Source: an uncultured Lachnospiraceae bacterium (GTDB lineage Bacteria; Bacillota; Clostridia; Lachnospirales; Lachnospiraceae). From it: DNA of 9,832 nucleotides. The DNA is taken from NCBI GenBank assembly GCA_947631075.1, contig CANRJU010000083.1:1-9832 (forward strand), read 5' to 3'. Positions within the stretch are counted from its first letter, which is position 1. Each line of letters opens with the position of its first letter. Below, piece after piece: positions 6,998-9,832 of this stretch. The notes below the pieces were generated by a model that did not search any database, had not been told where the DNA came from, and saw only the letters and a program-made list of their open reading frames with translations. Position numbers and translations under genes: made by a program.

Positions 6998-8317
6998 TTA
7001 TAACTGTGAAATGACAAACATATCGTAAATCGCGTTGATGGCGTCGTTAAAGTCCTCGTTTTTCACGCCGATGATGATGTTGAGCTCGCTGGAGCCCTGG
7101 TCGATCATCTTCACATTGATGTGGGCGTGCGCCAGAGCGGAGAACAGCCTTCCCGCTGTACCGCGCGTGCTTTTCATGCCGCGTCCCACAACGGCGATCA
7201 GCGCTAAGTCGGACTCCAGCTCAATGGAATCCGGGTGCGCCAGGTTGTTGATGTCCGCGATGACGGTCTGCTCTTTCTCGGCAAATTCGTCCTGGTGAAC
7301 GAAAATCGTCATCGTGTCGATGCCGGAGGGCATGTGCTCAAAGGAGATGCCGCTGTCCTCAAAGGCCTGCAGCACCTTGCGCCCAAAGCCGATCTCCGAG
7401 TTCATCATGTCCTTTTCGATGTTGACGGCGACAAAGCCTTTCTTTCCGGCAATGCCGGTGATGGTGTACGCCGGAATCCGGCAGGTACTCTCCACAATCA
7501 TGGTGCCGTCCTCATCCGGCGCGTTGGTATTGCGGATGTTGATGGGGATGCCCACCTTTCTCACCGGGAAAATAGCGTCCTCGTGGAGCACCGAGGCGCC
7601 CATGTAGGCTAACTCCCGCAGCTCCGAATAGGTGATGGTGTGGATGATCTCCGGATCCTTGACTACGCGGGGATCTGCCACCAGGAAGCCGGACACGTCG
7701 GTCCAGTTCTCATAGAGGTTGGCGTTCACCGCCTTTGCCACCAGTGAGCCGGTGATGTCCGAGCCGCCCCGCGAAAAGGTGATGATGGTCCCATTTGCCG
7801 CCGCGCCGTAAAAGCCCGGAATGACGGCGCGCTCGTGTGCCGAGAGGCGCTCGGCTAAGAGCTTGTTGGTCTTTTCGGCGTCTAACGTCCCGTCCTTGTG
7901 AAAGCGGATTACATTCGCGGCATCCACAAATTCATAATCCAGATACTTCGCCATGATTTTCCCGTTCAGGTACTCGCCACGGGAGGCGGCGTACATCTCG
8001 CCCGCCTTGGCGATGAACTGCTTTTTTATCGTCTCAAAATCTTCCTCTAAAGAATAGTTCAGTTTCAGTCCCCGGATGATTTCGTTGTACCGGTCCTTGA
8101 TCTGCCCGAACTGCTTGTTGAAAGCCTGGCCGTTCTCCGCCAGATGATAGCACTGGTAGAGCAGGTCGGTGACCTTCGCGTCGCCGCTGTAGCGCTTGCC
8201 GGGGGCGGAGGGCACCACATAGCGGCGGGATTTGTCCGCGCGGATGATATCTCCTACTTTTATGAACTGCTCGGCGCTCGCCAGCGAGCTTCCGCCAAAT
8301 TTAACTACTTTTTTCAT
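6998..8317 (-). CDS. Aspartate kinase (aspartokinase) with C-terminal ACT pair
   Basis: A 439-residue cytosolic enzyme that phosphorylates L-aspartate with ATP, the first step to lysine, threonine, methionine and, via dihydrodipicolinate, spore dipicolinate. The start is the ATG at 8317, with GGAG (8328-8331, minus strand) ten bases upstream. The N-terminal kinase domain shows KFGGSSLA (6-13), a VVPSAPGKR segment (34-42) where the family usually has VVSAPGKR, FSRGGSDITG (181-190) and WTDVSGFLVADPRVV (205-219). Two ACT regulatory domains follow, at about 285-345 and 372-439 (ALIAVVGRGM, then SELNIIIGV), which usually bind lysine or threonine for feedback control. It stands alone with no adjacent asd, dap or hom gene. 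Which isoform (lysC-like or thrA-like) it is cannot be told from the sequence, so no symbol is given. Confidence 0.95.
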   Translation of the reverse strand: MKKVVKFGGSSLASAEQFIKVGDIIRADKSRRYVVPSAPGKRYSGDAKVTDLLYQCYHLAENGQAFNKQFGQIKDRYNEIIRGLKLNYSLEEDFETIKKQFIAKAGEMYAASRGEYLNGKIMAKYLDYEFVDAANVIRFHKDGTLDAEKTNKLLAERLSAHERAVIPGFYGAAANGTIITFSRGGSDITGSLVAKAVNANLYENWTDVSGFLVADPRVVKDPEIIHTITYSELRELAYMGASVLHEDAIFPVRKVGIPINIRNTNAPDEDGTMIVESTCRIPAYTITGIAGKKGFVAVNIEKDMMNSEIGFGRKVLQAFEDSGISFEHMPSGIDTMTIFVHQDEFAEKEQTVIADINNLAHPDSIELESDLALIAVVGRGMKSTRGTAGRLFSALAHAHINVKMIDQGSSELNIIIGVKNEDFNDAINAIYDMFVISQL

Positions 8318-8378
8318 ATTCTCTAATCTCCATTTACTTAATTTTAATCTTTATTCCGGAGCGTTTACGCGACGGGGC

Positions 8379-8409
8379 GATGAGAAAACTGCGTATGCAG
8401 TTTCTCATC
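8379..8409. repeat. Hairpin D of the leader palindrome cluster
   Basis: GATGAGAAAACTGC (8379-8392) pairs with GCAGTTTCTCATC (8397-8409) around a GTAT loop, with one bulged A. No T-run follows on either strand, so it is not a standard terminator. It lies between the likely aspartokinase promoter and its ribosome binding site. Confidence 0.7.
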
Positions 8410-8419
8410 TGCCATCCAT

Positions 8420-8436
8420 AGCGAACTGCGTTCGCT
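8420..8436. repeat. Hairpin C of the leader palindrome cluster
   Basis: AGCGAAC (8420-8426) and GTTCGCT (8430-8436) form a perfect 7-bp stem with a TGC loop. It sits between hairpins D and B with short spacers. Confidence 0.7.
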
Positions 8437-8438
8437 TT

Positions 8439-8468
8439 ACTATTTTGTGACGTTCCGGCACAAATAGT
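8439..8468. repeat. Hairpin B of the leader palindrome cluster
   Basis: ACTATTTTGTG (8439-8449) pairs with CACAAATAGT (8459-8468) with one bulged T and a 9-base loop. Its right arm shares three bases (8466-8468) with the left arm of hairpin A, so the outermost pairs of the two compete. Confidence 0.65.
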
Positions 8469-8509
8469 ATTGTGAAAAATAAGCTATCGAGCTTATTTTT
8501 CACAATACT
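8466..8509. repeat. Hairpin A: perfect 20-bp inverted repeat
   Basis: Positions 8466-8485 are the exact reverse complement of 8490-8509, with a four-base ATCG loop. This is the strongest palindrome in the window. It lies directly downstream of the minus-strand TATAAT at 8511-8516, so it would form at the very 5' end of the aspartokinase mRNA. It has no adjacent T-run of terminator type. Confidence 0.85.
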
Positions 8510-8510
8510 T

Positions 8511-8516
8511 ATTATA
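8511..8516 (-). promoter_or_regulatory. Probable -10 box of the aspartokinase promoter
   Basis: On the minus strand this reads TATAAT exactly. The -35 is weak: AATTCA lies at 17-base spacing and TTGAAA at 22. The predicted leader of roughly 185 bases contains hairpins A to D. I see no lysine riboswitch motifs (AGAGG-type core or GCCGAAG) in it. Confidence 0.5.
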
Positions 8517-8522
8517 GTAAAC

Positions 8523-8564
8523 CACGTTTTTTTTGAATTTTCAAGATTTTTTTGTGAAAACGTG
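8523..8564. promoter_or_regulatory. Inverted repeats between divergent promoters (possible operator)
   Basis: CACGTTTT (8523-8530) and AAAACGTG (8557-8564) form an inverted repeat around a 26-base AT-rich centre that itself contains the palindrome TTGAATTTTCAA (8533-8544). The right arm overlaps the -35 of the plus-strand promoter and the left arm lies just upstream of the minus-strand -10. One regulator could reach both promoters; this is inference. Confidence 0.4.
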
Positions 8565-8580
8565 TTTTTTCTGTTATAAT
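8552..8580 (+). promoter_or_regulatory. Sigma-A promoter for the small gene at 8684
   Basis: TTGTGA (8552-8557), a 17-base spacer and a perfect TATAAT (8575-8580) preceded by TG one base upstream, which makes an extended -10. It is the best promoter match in the window and points at the 85-residue gene, giving a leader of roughly 95-100 bases. Confidence 0.8.
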
Positions 8581-8592
8581 TTCTGTGATTGG

Positions 8593-8617
8593 GGACGCGA
8601 GGCTCTGCCCTGCGTCC
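8593..8617 (+). other. Stem-loop in the leader of the small gene
   Basis: GGACGC (8593-8598) pairs with GCGTCC (8612-8617), and GG (8601-8602) can pair with CC (8608-8609) further in. It would form close to the 5' end of the transcript started at 8552-8580. There is no T-run, so it is not a terminator; it may stabilise the mRNA 5' end or have a regulatory role. Confidence 0.5.
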
Positions 8618-8668
8618 GCGGAAAGGCATGAATGACAATCTGCGATATGGCAGGAACAAGAGATGGAG

Positions 8669-8675
8669 AGGAGGG
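8669..8675 (+). promoter_or_regulatory. Ribosome binding site deciding the start of the small gene
   Basis: AGGAGGG lies eight bases before the ATG at 8684. The in-frame ATG at 8663 is upstream of this site and has only a weak GGAACAAGAG before it, so 8684 is the better start. Confidence 0.75.
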
Positions 8676-8683
8676 ACGGGCGT

Positions 8684-8941
8684 ATGGAGAGAATCACGCT
8701 CTATTCGATTTCCTATTATAAAAAAAATATGTTCCGGGGGAGCTACCGCGGCATGAATTTTCATATTCAGAAGGGTGGGAGCGACGAGGAGCCAGTCCTT
8801 GTGGCGCAGGCGTGGAAGGGACCGTATATTCTGGAAAAGACGGAGGAGGAGGTCGTCACCGAGGAATTTCCGTTCAGCGACGAGGGACTGGCGGCGGCGG
8901 ACGCGTGGCTGGAGAGCGAACAGAAAATCCTCTGCTTGTAA
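8684..8941 (+). CDS. Small hypothetical protein, 85 residues
   Basis: I do not recognise a named family with confidence. The protein starts MERITLYSISYYKKNMFRG, has a probable beta-rich middle (RGMNFHIQKG, VLVAQAWKGPYILEKTEEEV) and ends in an acidic segment (EEFPFSDEGLAAADAWLES) that looks like a short amphipathic helix. There is no signal peptide, membrane helix or Cys cluster; the only Cys is the penultimate residue. It appears to be a soluble single-domain protein. It has a strong promoter and ribosome binding site of its own, is divergent from aspartokinase and lies 140 bases upstream of the CobW-type gene. Those signals and an intact frame support a real gene; function is unknown. Confidence 0.75.
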   Translation: MERITLYSISYYKKNMFRGSYRGMNFHIQKGGSDEEPVLVAQAWKGPYILEKTEEEVVTEEFPFSDEGLAAADAWLESEQKILCL

Positions 8942-8963
8942 CTTTTCAAAAAACGTGTATAAT
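8936..8963 (+). promoter_or_regulatory. Possible upstream promoter of the CobW-type gene
   Basis: TTGTAA (8936-8941, overlapping the end of the small gene), a 16-base spacer and TATAAT (8958-8963). The -10 lies within or next to the first of three related repeats, so a protein bound there could block it. Confidence 0.4.
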
Positions 8964-8993
8964 TAAAACCGTATATACGCAAAACCGTATATA
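8950..8993 (+). repeat. Three related repeats upstream of the CobW-type gene
   Basis: AAAACCGTATATA occurs exactly at 8965-8977 and again at 8981-8993, 16 bases apart. A degenerate copy, AAAACGTGTATA, lies at 8950-8961, 15 bases before the first. The first exact copy also carries the palindrome CGTATATACG (8970-8979). The spacing and the position over promoter-like sequence suggest a regulator binding site, possibly metal-responsive given the downstream gene; no specific regulator is recognised. Confidence 0.5.
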
Positions 8994-9010
8994 ATGGATG
9001 GGATTGTAAT

Positions 9011-9039
9011 TTAAAACATTCTAAAATAATATTTATAAT
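9011..9039 (+). promoter_or_regulatory. Likely proximal promoter of the CobW-type gene
   Basis: TTAAAA (9011-9016), a 17-base spacer and a perfect TATAAT (9034-9039), followed by a leader of about 35-40 bases with GGAGG (9071-9075) six bases before the ATG at 9082. Confidence 0.6.
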
Positions 9040-9081
9040 GGGGGCTGCTAGTGCTGCTGCGCTCCAGAACGGAGGTATAAA

Positions 9082-9832
9082 ATGACGAAAATTGATATTT
9101 TTTCCGGCTTTCTGGGAGCTGGAAAGACAACGCTGATCAAGAAGCTGATTAAGGAGGCTTTCGGCGGAGAAAAGCTAGTGCTGATTGAAAATGAATTTGG
9201 AGAGATCGGCATCGACGGGGGATTTTTGAAGGACTCCGGCATCAACATTACAGAGATGAATTCCGGCTGTATCTGCTGCTCGCTGGTGGGCGATTTCGGC
9301 ACGGCGCTGCAGGAGGTTCTGGACAAATATTCACCGGATCGCATTATTATTGAGCCGTCTGGCGTGGGCAAGCTGTCCGATGTAATTCGGGCGGTGTCCG
9401 CTATTCAGGAAAAGAATCCGGATGTGAAGATGAACGGCTATGTCACAGTGGCGGACGCCACCAAGTGCAAGATGTACATGAAGAATTTCGGCGAGTTCTA
9501 CAACAACCAGATCGAGAGCGCCAAGACCATCGTGCTCAGCCGCACCGGAAAGATTTCCGATGAGAAGCTGGAGCTCGCGCTGTCGCTGATCCGTGAGAAA
9601 AATGACAAGGCCGTCATCATCACTACGCCCTGGGAGGAGATCACCGGCGAGCAGATTTTGGGCGCCATTGAGCAGAGTAATTCTCTGGAAATCGAATTGA
9701 TGGAGGAGGAAGATGTATGCCCGGAGTGCGGGCATCATCATGACCACGACGAGCATGGCCACTGCTGTCATCACGATCACGAGGATGACCATGAGCACGA
9801 GCATCACCACGAGCATCATCATGATCGTGAAG
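9082..9832 (+). CDS. CobW/P47K-family GTPase with His-rich metal-binding tail, 3' end outside window
   Basis: 250 residues of a SIMIBI-class G3E GTPase, probably a metallochaperone that moves a metal ion (zinc, cobalt or similar) to a client protein using GTP hydrolysis. Visible motifs are the Walker A loop GFLGAGKT (9-16), the ENEFG switch segment (36-40), the family metal site C63-I-C65-C66 within NSGCICC, the IIIEPSG segment (88-94), and VADAT (123-127). The position where NKxD is expected instead reads IVLSRTGKIS (150-159), so the usual guanine-specificity motif is missing. From C213 the tail has CPECG, then a run of residues 218-250 containing 17 His, two Cys and many Asp/Glu, a probable metal buffer or sensor. 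The frame is open at the window edge, so any C-terminal CobW domain after the His tract is unseen. Repeats and promoters just upstream may control it in response to metal; that is inference. Confidence 0.9.
   Translation, partial: MTKIDIFSGFLGAGKTTLIKKLIKEAFGGEKLVLIENEFGEIGIDGGFLKDSGINITEMNSGCICCSLVGDFGTALQEVLDKYSPDRIIIEPSGVGKLSDVIRAVSAIQEKNPDVKMNGYVTVADATKCKMYMKNFGEFYNNQIESAKTIVLSRTGKISDEKLELALSLIREKNDKAVIITTPWEEITGEQILGAIEQSNSLEIELMEEEDVCPECGHHHDHDEHGHCCHHDHEDDHEHEHHHEHHHDRE

Noticed and set aside
8337..8510. Lysine riboswitch in front of aspartokinase
   Set aside because: Expected because of the gene, but the conserved L-box core motifs are not present and the hairpins do not form the five-helix junction layout.
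8466..8520. Hairpin A as an intrinsic terminator
   Set aside because: The T-run needed directly after the stem is missing on both strands; the nearest long T-run (8527-8534) is 17 bases away.
8628..8753. Small frame from the ATG at 8628 as a real gene
   Set aside because: Its ribosome site is badly spaced, its product is Arg-rich and featureless, and it overlaps the better-supported gene at 8684.
9331..9822. 163-codon minus-strand frame with a Met/Val-rich hydrophobic start
   Set aside because: The hydrophobic run is simply the antisense of the His codons of the GTPase tail.
1..9832. CRISPR arrays, tRNA/rRNA genes, insertion sequences or phage genes
   Set aside because: No regularly spaced repeats with unique spacers, cloverleaf, rRNA motif, transposase or integrase motif was seen on either strand.

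Overview
The window looks like chromosomal DNA of a gut-type Lachnospiraceae (Clostridium cluster XIVa) bacterium. This rests on the style of the proteins: a modular Ig-like/MBG-type surface protein, a Gram-positive-type aspartokinase with two ACT domains, a FabV/TER-type enoyl reductase and a His-rich CobW-family GTPase. Strong GGAGG-type ribosome binding sites and a roughly 50% GC composition agree. The genus cannot be fixed from sequence alone. There is no RNA gene, CRISPR array, transposase or phage gene.

Layout. (1) Positions 1-4920 (+) hold the 3' part of a very large surface protein gene that is open at the left edge. It is built from a unit of about 480 residues, present as two full copies and one shortened third copy, followed by an acidic/Pro/Lys-rich linker, a C-terminal globular domain, a Gly/Ser linker and one membrane anchor. 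(2) Positions 4946-5629 (+) encode a seven-helix PAQR/hemolysin III-type membrane protein. (3) Positions 5661-6815 (+) encode a FabV/TER-type enoyl reductase. These three genes point the same way with gaps of 25 and 31 bases and no visible terminator between them, so co-transcription is plausible although their functions do not obviously match. (4) A hairpin with T-runs on both sides (about 6862-6910) separates fabV from the convergent aspartokinase gene (6998-8317, -) and can end transcription from both sides. (5) Positions 8318-8683 are a divergent control region: a cluster of four hairpins in the aspartokinase leader, back-to-back promoters and a stem-loop ahead of the small gene. (6) Positions 8684-8941 (+) encode an 85-residue protein of unknown function. 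(7) Positions 8942-9081 are AT-rich, with three related repeats at about 15-16-base spacing and likely promoters. (8) From 9082 to the right edge (+) runs a CobW/P47K-type GTPase with a long Cys/His metal-binding tail, cut off by the window end.

I see no clear undescribed multi-gene system. The observations most worth a second look are the regular super-repeat of the surface protein, a sortase-like TPxTG motif that reads TPEMG in the same protein, the palindrome cluster in front of aspartokinase, the repeats upstream of the CobW-type gene, and the loss of the usual NKxD guanine-specificity motif in that GTPase.
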